NCBI GenBank assembly: GCA_934234055.1
Contig: CAKQGY010000001.1
Span: 62,001 to 126,000, forward strand
Direction of reading: 5' to 3'
Length of the DNA stretch: 64,000 nt
DNA from: an uncultured Alphaproteobacteria bacterium
GTDB lineage: Bacteria > Pseudomonadota > Alphaproteobacteria > CAAHEQ01 > UBA3637
Position 1 is the stretch's first letter. The number at the start of each line of letters is the position of its first letter. The position numbers and the translations under genes are program-made. This document shows positions 48,988 through 56,039 of this stretch, in pieces. Under the pieces are notes generated by a model. The model saw only the letters and a list, made by a program, of their open reading frames with translations. It did not search any database and was not told the origin of the DNA.

Positions 48988-49268
48988 TTGGTTTTCCCTT
49001 TCCTTTTTTGCTTGTTAGCCAGGCGCGCCCGCATCAATTTTCGTTGCTTTTTCCAAGCCGTTGCGCGAACTTTGTGCTGAGCCCGGCATGCTTTGCAATG
49101 GCAGGGAATATGCGCCTGAACACAATGCTCGTGCTCGGCCTTTTGACAAACATCACAATGACCGTGATGCGATTTCATCTTGTTTGTCAACCAGTTGCGT
49201 GTCTTTTTGAACGGCAGTAATATTGCTACGATCAAAGCAATGGTTGCGCAAAATGGACATGGACACAT
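48984..49268 (-). CDS. cysteine/histidine-rich small membrane protein (94 aa)
   Basis: Starts MCPCPFCATIALIVAILLPF: a cysteine-rich tip and one hydrophobic helix. A metal-binding-looking stretch comes next, HHGHCDVCQKAEHEHC then HIPCHCKACRAQHK (about residues 34-65), with CxxC and HCxxC pairs suggesting a zinc ribbon or other metal site. A very basic tail follows (RARLANKQKRKGKTK). It starts 5 bp after gyrA behind AAGGAG. No family recognised. Confidence 0.72.
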   Translation of the reverse strand: MCPCPFCATIALIVAILLPFKKTRNWLTNKMKSHHGHCDVCQKAEHEHCVQAHIPCHCKACRAQHKVRATAWKKQRKLMRARLANKQKRKGKTK

Positions 49269-49273
49269 TTTTA

Positions 49274-52063
49274 TTATTCTCCTTGTGTTGTGGTTTCGAT
49301 TGAGGGAGTGGGTTCTTCCGGTTCTGTCGGGGTTTCGACAGGTGCTTCGGACACGGATTCGTCGGTTTCTTCATCGCCGATATCCGTGATACAGGTGGCC
49401 GAGACGACCTTTTCATTATTGTCCAAGCGGAACAAAATGACACCCATTGTGGATCGGCCGGCAATCCGAATATCGTCGGCGCGCATCCGAATCAATTGCC
49501 CGCCATCGGTGACCAGCATAATATGTGAGCCCGCCGGCACCGGCATAGACGCCACCACATCAGCGGCACGCTTACCCTCGTCGGTTTTGATATTAGTGAC
49601 ACCTTGGGTCCCGCGGGAAGTAATCCGATACTCGTAAGCACTGGATCGTTTGCCATAGCCGGCAGAAGTCAGGGTTAAAATAAACTCTTCTTCGGCGGCC
49701 ATTTTGGCAAATTCTTCGGCCGATAAAGTGGTCGTCGGGGTCGGAGTCGCTTCGTCCTCGGCCTCTTCGCCGGCCATACGCCGTTTGGCGGCAGCTTCCT
49801 TCAAATAGGCATCGCGTTTGTCAATGTCGGCCTTGGCGTGTTTAATCACCGACATGGAAATCACGGAATCACCGTCCGCCAGCTTCATACCACGCACACC
49901 GGTTGAGGCACGCGATTCAAAAACACGCACGTCGCTGACGGGGAAGCGGACGCATTTGCCGCCCTTGGCCGCCAGTAAAATGTCGTCATCGTCGGAGCAA
50001 ATCGCAACGCCGATCAGCTTGTCGCCTTCATCCAGCTTCATCGCGATTTTACCGTTTTGGTTCACACGCCAGAAGTCTGACAGGCGATTCCGTCGCACAC
50101 CACCGCTGCGAGTTGCAAACATCACAGTCAGGTTTTCGCATTCGGCTTCGGTTTCGGGCAGGGTTAAAATCGTTGTGATTGTCTCTCCTTGCTCTAACGG
50201 CATCAAATTGATCATCGGTTTGCCCAGTGATTGCGGCGTTCCCTCGGGCAGGCGATAGGTCTTTAACTTATACACAATGCCGCGGTTAGAAAAGAACAAA
50301 AGCGGGCTGTGAGTGCAGGTGACGAACAGGTTGGAGACCGTGTCTTCGTCACGTGTGCTCATACCCGAACGACCCTTGCCGCCACGATTTTGCGCTCGAT
50401 AAGTGTTCAGCGGCACGCGCTTGATATAGCCGGTATTTGTGACAGTAACGACCATATTTTCGCGCGGAATCAGATCTTCCATATCTTGTTCAAACTCGGC
50501 ATCTTCAATGGTGGTGCGGCGTTCGTCAGGATATTGTGCTTTTAATAACTCAAACTCTTCACGAATAATCGCCATAATCTTTTCACGGCTGGATAAAGTT
50601 GCCAAATATCCCTTGATCAGGCCCGCTAAATCGTTCACTTCGGCGTGGATTTTGTCGCGCTCCAAGCCGGTTAAACGATTCAATTTCAGATCCAAAATAG
50701 CCTTGGACTGGGCATCGGAAAGCATATAAACACCGTTTTCAACTTTACGATCCGGCTCGTCAATCAGTTGAATTAAAGCCTCTACATCATGAGCCTCCCA
50801 ACGCGTTTCCATCAAACGCGCTTTGGCTGTTTGCGGATCCGGTGCGGTTTTAATCATCTCTATCACGCGATCTAAATTCGCAACTGCTATAGCCAAGCCC
50901 ACCAAAACATGCGCCCGATCACGCGCCTTATTTAATTCAAAAACCGTCCGACGACGAACGACCTCTTCACGGAAAGCCACAAAAGCCTCTATTATCTGTT
51001 TCAGATTCATCAGCTCGGGCCGGCCATGATTCAGAGCCAACATATTCATACCGAAACTGGTTTGCAACGGTGTGTATTTATACAGCTGGTTCAAAACAAC
51101 TTCGGGGAAAGCATCTTTCTTTAACTCAATAACGACGCGGACACCTTGGCGGTCGGATTCGTCGCGCAAGTCCGAAATGCCGTCAATAATTTTGTCCTTA
51201 ACCAATTGAGCAATCTTGATAATCATTTCGGCTTTGTTGACCTGATACGGGATTTCCGAAACGATAATTGCCATTTTGTCTTTTTTAATTTCTTCAATTG
51301 TGCAACGACCACGCATAATGACCGAGCCCCGCCCCGTTGTATAGGCTGATCGCGCGCCGCCGCGGCCCAAAATCACGCCGCCCGTCGGAAAGTCCGGCGC
51401 CGGCACATAAGTCATCAACTCTTCGCTGGTAATATCGGGCTTGTCAATCATGGCAATACAGGCCGACAGCACTTCGCCCAGGTTGTGCGGCGGAATGTTG
51501 GTCGCCATACCGACGGCAATACCACCCGACCCGTTGACAAGCAGATTCGGGAACTTGGCCGGCAGAACATCGGGTTCTTGGCAAGTTTCATCATAGTTGG
51601 GGCGGAAATCCACCGTGTCGCGGTCAATGTCTTCCAGCAACCAATGCGCCGTTTGAGCCAAGCGCGCCTCGGTATACCGCATGGCAGCCGCTTTGTCGCC
51701 GTCCATAGAGCCAAAGTTGCCCTGCGAATCAATCAAAGGCACCCGCATAGAGAATGTTTGCGCCATACGCACCATCGCTTCATAAATGGAGCTGTCGCCG
51801 TGGGGGTGATACTTACCCATAACATCACCAACGATACGCGCTGACTTACGGAAAGGCTTATTATAGTCATAACCGTTCTCGTTCATAGAGAACAAAATCC
51901 GCCGGTGGACGGGCTTTAACCCGTCGCGCACATCAGGCAGGGCACGCGAGACAATCACGCTCATCGCATAGTCCAGATAAGATTTGCGCATTTCCTCTTC
52001 AATGGCCGTCGGCATCACATCAACGACACCTGTTGTAATAGCGGTTTGATTTAATTCTGTCAT
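49274..52063 (-). CDS. gyrA: DNA gyrase subunit A
   Basis: A 929-residue type II topoisomerase subunit that breaks and rejoins DNA for negative supercoiling. The winged-helix/tower region and the catalytic tyrosine in AAAMRYTEARL are present. The quinolone region reads HPHGDSSIYEAMVRM: serine at E. coli position 83 and glutamate at 87. Six beta-pinwheel blades follow, with the GyrA box as QNRGGKGRSG. A 30-residue acidic linker in the pinwheel (about 745-785, RRMAGEEAEDEATPTPTTT) and an acidic tail are as in other Alphaproteobacteria. It leads a minus-strand gene train to 46811. Confidence 0.97.
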   Translation of the reverse strand: MTELNQTAITTGVVDVMPTAIEEEMRKSYLDYAMSVIVSRALPDVRDGLKPVHRRILFSMNENGYDYNKPFRKSARIVGDVMGKYHPHGDSSIYEAMVRMAQTFSMRVPLIDSQGNFGSMDGDKAAAMRYTEARLAQTAHWLLEDIDRDTVDFRPNYDETCQEPDVLPAKFPNLLVNGSGGIAVGMATNIPPHNLGEVLSACIAMIDKPDITSEELMTYVPAPDFPTGGVILGRGGARSAYTTGRGSVIMRGRCTIEEIKKDKMAIIVSEIPYQVNKAEMIIKIAQLVKDKIIDGISDLRDESDRQGVRVVIELKKDAFPEVVLNQLYKYTPLQTSFGMNMLALNHGRPELMNLKQIIEAFVAFREEVVRRRTVFELNKARDRAHVLVGLAIAVANLDRVIEMIKTAPDPQTAKARLMETRWEAHDVEALIQLIDEPDRKVENGVYMLSDAQSKAILDLKLNRLTGLERDKIHAEVNDLAGLIKGYLATLSSREKIMAIIREEFELLKAQYPDERRTTIEDAEFEQDMEDLIPRENMVVTVTNTGYIKRVPLNTYRAQNRGGKGRSGMSTRDEDTVSNLFVTCTHSPLLFFSNRGIVYKLKTYRLPEGTPQSLGKPMINLMPLEQGETITTILTLPETEAECENLTVMFATRSGGVRRNRLSDFWRVNQNGKIAMKLDEGDKLIGVAICSDDDDILLAAKGGKCVRFPVSDVRVFESRASTGVRGMKLADGDSVISMSVIKHAKADIDKRDAYLKEAAAKRRMAGEEAEDEATPTPTTTLSAEEFAKMAAEEEFILTLTSAGYGKRSSAYEYRITSRGTQGVTNIKTDEGKRAADVVASMPVPAGSHIMLVTDGGQLIRMRADDIRIAGRSTMGVILFRLDNNEKVVSATCITDIGDEETDESVSEAPVETPTEPEEPTPSIETTTQGE

Positions 52064-52102
52064 CTTTTTATCCTTATTTTAAGTTTCAAAACAGTTGTGT
52101 CC

Positions 52103-52131
52103 AGCCTACCATTTTTTCCGTCCGGGTGCAA
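52103..52131 (-). promoter_or_regulatory. gyrA promoter
   Basis: Minus strand -35 TTGCAC (52131-52126), 17 bp, -10 TAGGCT (52108-52103). Confidence 0.65.
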
Positions 52132-52181
52132 GCAAAAAATGACTTTTTTGAGTAAAAAAATAGGATTTTTTCGGGAAAGAT

Positions 52182-52327
52182 AAAAAAAGAAATACATTTT
52201 TCACAGATGAACTGTTTCCAATGTATTTCTATAAAGGCGCCCTGCCAAACTTTTCATGTTTATATTCAGCCAATTACCCTGGCAGGGCTATCGGTGATCA
52301 TCAATGCCCCCAAAGTAATCACCGAAT
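52182..52327 (-). ncRNA. candidate structured small RNA, three hairpins with own promoter and terminator
   Basis: Between the first pilin gene and gyrA, no coding frame is seen. On the minus strand, after a promoter at 52362-52334, three hairpins follow each other: TCGGTGAT/ATCACCGA (52325-52318 with 52298-52291), GCCCTGCCA/TGGCAGGGC (52288-52280 with 52247-52239), and GAAATACATT/AATGTATTTC (52229-52220 with 52198-52189). The last is followed by T7, a terminator. The predicted RNA of about 146 nt begins two bases before the first stem. It does not match any RNA family I can recall; a 3' UTR hairpin set of the pilin mRNA is the alternative. Confidence 0.6.
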
Positions 52328-52333
52328 GGGAAT

Positions 52334-52362
52334 ATTCTAGCACACTTTAAAATGCAACGCAA
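52334..52362 (-). promoter_or_regulatory. promoter of the candidate small RNA
   Basis: Minus strand -35 TTGCGT (52362-52357), 17 bp ending in TGC, -10 TAGAAT (52339-52334). Confidence 0.7.
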
Positions 52363-52389
52363 GCATTTTTTTTGTGCCAGGAAGAATTT

Positions 52390-53481
52390 TTATTTGCAGA
52401 AGACCGCTGCTGCGCCAGCATAGCCATCTGAGCGACTCATGGCTTGAACGAGACAATTATTTTGCATATGCACGATTGTTTGCCCTGAAACCCAATAGCT
52501 GTTTGTGTATGAAACACCCTGAAATTCTGCACAATTATTAACAATTTCAGCAGATGAGACAAGCGCTTTTCCAATTGCTCGACACCAGTCCTGCGCACCC
52601 GGATATGATAAATATCCCCAGGTACAATTTGTGCCATTATCCGCCGGCCGACACCAAGAACGTACATCGGATCGTGAGGGATAATAGTATGTCGTCCCAT
52701 TGATTACTTTGGTTCTGGCACGAGCCTTTTGGCACTTATCCGGTGTCCTACCGCTTTCTTGCCATGAGGAATGCCCACCATAGTTACAAAATTCCCCTGT
52801 GGGGCAAGAACCGCCCGAATTACACGAATCACCTTCATTTGGCACACATTGTCCAGTGCTGTTGCATACCCCTTGCATACCCCCCTGTTCACACGGAGTC
52901 CCCGAGGGCTCAAATCCACGCGTTTGTGTTCCGTCATTATTATCTACACAAGTTTGACAGGGGCTATAACGACAGAGTGCATCTTCGGGATCGGATTCGG
53001 TGCTACCCCGCGTTCCGTCCAACGAGGTGTTAAAGGCAAAAGTAATCTCGTTATCTGCGTCTGCACAGGTGTGATCTGATTTAACGCCTTTAACCCAAAT
53101 CTTATCATTACCCAACATAATCTCGGACGCCGATTTTAACCCCCCGTTCAGAACATTATCACACACATTTTTGGATACATGATTGACGGTCAGGTCAAAT
53201 CCTGTTGCATCGGCTACCAAAGCAACGCCCGAATCGCCGATTGTCGTGCCGAATTCAGCATCCAAAGCGTTGTTGGAAATATCATTCCCCAGCAACATCA
53301 ACGGGGACAAAGCAATTGCGCGTTTGTTCACGCCGTCCAAGATGTCGTTGGCTTTGGATTTGTCCATCGCGTAATTAAATCCCGCGATGCCGCCGATGGT
53401 TAAAATCCCCATAATGGCCAAAACCCCCAGCATCTCCACCATAGACCGGCCCGATTCGTTTTGTAAAAATATTTTGTTCAT
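52390..53481 (-). CDS. type IV pilin-like protein with cysteine-rich C-terminus (pilin 1)
   Basis: A 363-residue prepilin-like protein. The short leader MNKIFLQNESG is followed by RSMVEMLGVLAIMGILTIGG, a class III signal with cleavage after glycine and glutamate at position +5. The first 30 residues form the conserved pilin helix. The C-terminal 300 residues hold 18 cysteines, with EGF-like spacing in the middle (PCEQGG, VCNSTGQC, SCPTGEFC). Far longer than a major pilin, it may be a tip or adhesive minor pilin. GGAGG precedes the ATG. No pilus assembly genes are in the window. The same cassette starts pilin 2. Confidence 0.85.
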   Translation of the reverse strand: MNKIFLQNESGRSMVEMLGVLAIMGILTIGGIAGFNYAMDKSKANDILDGVNKRAIALSPLMLLGNDISNNALDAEFGTTIGDSGVALVADATGFDLTVNHVSKNVCDNVLNGGLKSASEIMLGNDKIWVKGVKSDHTCADADNEITFAFNTSLDGTRGSTESDPEDALCRYSPCQTCVDNNDGTQTRGFEPSGTPCEQGGMQGVCNSTGQCVPNEGDSCNSGGSCPTGEFCNYGGHSSWQESGRTPDKCQKARARTKVINGTTYYYPSRSDVRSWCRPADNGTNCTWGYLSYPGAQDWCRAIGKALVSSAEIVNNCAEFQGVSYTNSYWVSGQTIVHMQNNCLVQAMSRSDGYAGAAAVFCK

Positions 53482-53500
53482 AGTTCAACCTCCGTGCTGT

Positions 53501-53528
53501 AAAAAAATTGTCGCCTGATGTTGGCGAC
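53501..53528 (-). terminator. intrinsic terminator in the pilin 1 leader
   Basis: Arms GTCGCC and GGCGAC, 7-base loop, then ATTTTTTT on the minus strand, just upstream of the GGAGG of pilin 1. Confidence 0.8.
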
Positions 53529-53687
53529 CGGAAGTTAAGAACTATAAACGAATAGCGCGGCATATTGGCCGGAAAGCTTATTTTACCGCCTTCCGGTCTG
53601 AGCCGGAAAGCGTGTGGAAATTTCGTTTTCTACACCAAACGTCGTTTAAGGGTTCTTACGCCCCGGAACAGCCATCACCTGCTCCTG
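53501..53687 (-). ncRNA. structured leader RNA ending in a terminator before pilin 1
   Basis: About 190 nt from the predicted start (53687) to an intrinsic terminator that sits 8 bp before the pilin ribosome-binding site. Minus-strand hairpins in order: GGAGCAG/CTGTTCC, GTGTAGAAA/TTTCCACAC, GCTTTCCGG/CCGGAAGGC, GGC/GCC, and the terminator GTCGCC-aacatca-GGCGAC-A-T7. The placement fits an attenuator or riboswitch controlling pilin 1, or a separate small RNA. It matches no riboswitch class I can recall. No coding frame is evident in it. Confidence 0.6.
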
Positions 53688-53693
53688 AAATTT

Positions 53694-53722
53694 ATCCTAG
53701 CGGATTTTACAGACGATTGCAA
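53694..53722 (-). promoter_or_regulatory. promoter of the pilin 1 leader
   Basis: Minus strand -35 TTGCAA (53722-53717), 17 bp ending in CGC, -10 TAGGAT (53699-53694). Confidence 0.7.
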
Positions 53723-53751
53723 GCACTTTTTTCCATCATAATAAAAAAAGT

Positions 53752-53780
53752 TTGCGTTCGCCGAAAAAGTATGATACAAC
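53752..53780 (+). promoter_or_regulatory. probable hydCBA promoter
   Basis: -35 TTGCGT (53752-53757), 17 bp, -10 TACAAC (53775-53780). The -10 box is weak; TATGAT at 53770-53775 is an alternative with a poor spacer. No Rex-type dyad is seen. Confidence 0.4.
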
Positions 53781-53811
53781 AAAAAAATAACAACATAAAA
53801 GGAGAAAAGAA

Positions 53812-54306
53812 ATGTCTGCGGATACAGCACAAATTCAAGAAGAAACACGAAAATTATTGGTGAAATGGAAAGGAAAACGCGGCTCGCTGATTATGGCTTT
53901 GCATGAAATACAGGGGGCTTTCGGTTATGTGCCGTGGGAAGCAATGGCCGTAGTGGCCGAGGAATTGAAAACCCCGATGGCGCAAATCTATTCGGTTTTG
54001 ACATTCTATAATCATTTTAAATTGAAAGCTCCCGGGAAAGTGGTTATTTCTATTTGTGATGGAACAGCCTGTCATATCAAAGGCGCTCCGGGTGTGATAG
54101 AAGCCTTTGAGCGCGAACTGGGCGTAGAGCAGGGAGTGACAACGCCGGACGGCTTATTCTACATCCAAATTGTGCGGTGTTTGGGGTGCTGCGGGTTGGC
54201 CCCGGTGGTCGTTGTGAACGGAAAGACCTATGGGAAAGTATCACCTGAACAGGTGCCGGAAATCGTGGCTGAATGGCGTAATTCTTTGAAACAAGGAGAA
54301 CAATAA
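53812..54306 (+). CDS. hydC: NAD(H)-dependent [FeFe] hydrogenase, NuoE-like subunit
   Basis: A 164-residue thioredoxin-like 2Fe-2S protein. Ligands are CDGTAC (about residues 83-88) and CLGCC (about 123-127), the C-x4-C and C-x3-C pairs of the NuoE/HydC family. It relays electrons between the flavin subunit HydB and the rest of the complex. AAAGGAG precedes ATG 53812. Its stop is followed 1 bp later by hydB. The 164-residue length matches HydC of trimeric hydrogenases. Complex I NuoE is excluded by the hydrogenase gene two places downstream. Confidence 0.93.
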   Translation: MSADTAQIQEETRKLLVKWKGKRGSLIMALHEIQGAFGYVPWEAMAVVAEELKTPMAQIYSVLTFYNHFKLKAPGKVVISICDGTACHIKGAPGVIEAFERELGVEQGVTTPDGLFYIQIVRCLGCCGLAPVVVVNGKTYGKVSPEQVPEIVAEWRNSLKQGEQ

Positions 54307-54307
54307 A

Positions 54308-56038
54308 ATGGCAGAACTGACACAAGAACAAATTGAAAAATTAAAAGCCTTGGGGCGAACACAAAAGGAAAACCTGTTGAAACTGGGTGAAGAGTTTAAG
54401 ACACGGGTGCAAAACTATCGGGCTGCTATTTATACCTGTAATGCAACCAGTTGCCATTCGGGTGGGGCGGCCGGTGTAATTGATGTATTTAAGGAATGCC
54501 TGGCGGCGGCGGGTCTGGAAAATGAGGTGCGCATGGTATGTACCGGGTGTATGGGGTTGTGTGCGTCGGGTCCTCTGGCACGTGTGGAAATAAAAGGACA
54601 ACCGCCGATGTTGTATCAGCATGTGACGCCGGAATTGGCTCGTCAAATTGTGGCCGAGCATGTGTTGCCGGTGTTGAAACAGGCGGGGGGACCCGAAGTG
54701 CCGGCGCACTTAAAAAAACACGAATTATCTCTGGATTTACCGTTTTTTACTAAACAACGTAAGATTGTGCTACGTCTGTTGGGGCATTCGGATCCCGAAG
54801 ATTTGGGGGAATATGTGGCAAACGGCGGATATCAGGGACTAATGAAAGCTTTGACCATGAAACCGCAGGAAGTGTTGGATATTATCAAAAAATCCGGATT
54901 ACGCGGTCGTGGCGGCGGTGGATTCCCTACGGGCACAAAATGGGAAATGCTGGCTAAGGCACCCTTGGTAAACGGTGAAAAATTTATGGTCTGTAATGGC
55001 GATGAAGGAGATCCGGGAGCTTATATGGATTCGTGTATTTTGGGCGGGGGTTCACATGCGGTTCTGGAAGGAATGATGATCGGAGCCTATGCGACAGGTG
55101 CTACTTCGGGATGGTTTTATATTCGAGCCGAATATCCGTTGGCTATTAAACGTATGGAATTGGCTTTGAAGCAAGCCAAACGCTATGGTATTTTAGGGCG
55201 TAATATCTTTGGCACAGACTTTAATTTCATGGCGGATATTCGCTATGGTGCTGGTGCTTTTGTGTGCGGCGAAGAAACGGCTTTGATGGCGTCTGTGGAA
55301 GGAAAACGAGGCACTCCACGGCCACGGCCGCCATTCCCGACACAGCAAGGACTGTTTAAAAAACCAACCGCTATCAATAATGTAGAAACATTGGCGAATG
55401 TGGCACCGATTGTTGTTAACGGCCCCGAGTGGTTCAGTTCCGTGGGAACGGCGACATCAAAAGGGACTAAGGTTTTTGCCATTACCGGAAAAGTTAAACA
55501 CTCGGGACTGGTGGAAGTGCCGATGGGCACGACGGTGGGCGAAATGGTCAATGATGTGGGGGGCGGAACAAGCTCGGGTAAGCCCTTTAAGGCTGTGCAA
55601 ACCGGTGGGCCGTCCGGCGGGGTGATTCCGGCTTCGGAATTGCATATGCCGCTGTGCTATGAGGAGTTGAAAAAAATCGGCTCGATGATGGGGTCGGGCG
55701 GTATGATCGTGATGGATAAAGATGACAGCATGGTTGAAATCGCCAAGTTCTATTTGGGCTTTACGGTTGATGAATCGTGCGGTAAGTGTGCTCCGTGCCG
55801 GATCGGCGGGTATCAAATGCTGAAACTGATGAAAAAAATTGCGTCGGGTAAAGGCACACGTGCAGATATCGCTAAAATTAAGGAAATCGGAAATGCAATG
55901 AAGAATGCGTCTTTGTGCGGACTGGGACAAACCGCTCCGAACCCGGTTCTGTCCACGATGAAGTTCTTTCCCGAAGAGTATAATGCTCTTTTGACTGATT
56001 CTGATCAAAATACCGATTCGCAAGATAAGGAGGCATAA
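54308..56038 (+). CDS. hydB: NAD(H)-dependent [FeFe] hydrogenase, NuoF-like flavin subunit
   Basis: A 576-residue NADH-binding subunit. Residues 30-125 are an N-terminal 2Fe-2S thioredoxin-like domain (CNATSCHSGG, CTGCMGLC). The NuoF core has GLRGRGGGGFPTG (FMN/NADH, about residue 198), CNGDEGDPGAY and the 4Fe-4S motif CGKCAPCRIGGYQML (about residue 490) with a distal cysteine in CGLGQTAPNP. The chain ends about 35 residues after that motif, so the C-terminal ferredoxin-like two-cluster domain of Thermotoga HydB is missing. This may matter for whether the enzyme bifurcates electrons. Confidence 0.94.
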   Translation: MAELTQEQIEKLKALGRTQKENLLKLGEEFKTRVQNYRAAIYTCNATSCHSGGAAGVIDVFKECLAAAGLENEVRMVCTGCMGLCASGPLARVEIKGQPPMLYQHVTPELARQIVAEHVLPVLKQAGGPEVPAHLKKHELSLDLPFFTKQRKIVLRLLGHSDPEDLGEYVANGGYQGLMKALTMKPQEVLDIIKKSGLRGRGGGGFPTGTKWEMLAKAPLVNGEKFMVCNGDEGDPGAYMDSCILGGGSHAVLEGMMIGAYATGATSGWFYIRAEYPLAIKRMELALKQAKRYGILGRNIFGTDFNFMADIRYGAGAFVCGEETALMASVEGKRGTPRPRPPFPTQQGLFKKPTAINNVETLANVAPIVVNGPEWFSSVGTATSKGTKVFAITGKVKHSGLVEVPMGTTVGEMVNDVGGGTSSGKPFKAVQTGGPSGGVIPASELHMPLCYEELKKIGSMMGSGGMIVMDKDDSMVEIAKFYLGFTVDESCGKCAPCRIGGYQMLKLMKKIASGKGTRADIAKIKEIGNAMKNASLCGLGQTAPNPVLSTMKFFPEEYNALLTDSDQNTDSQDKEA

Positions 56039-56039
56039 T

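Noticed and set aside
53501..53687. Fluoride (crcB) riboswitch or SRP/6S RNA for the pilin 1 leader
   Set aside because: Short similarities such as GGTGATGGC exist, but the rest of each consensus is missing; left as an unclassified structured leader.
53752..53811. Possible Rex operator in front of hydCBA
   Set aside because: No TTGTG-N8-CACAA dyad could be found; only single half-site-like strings.
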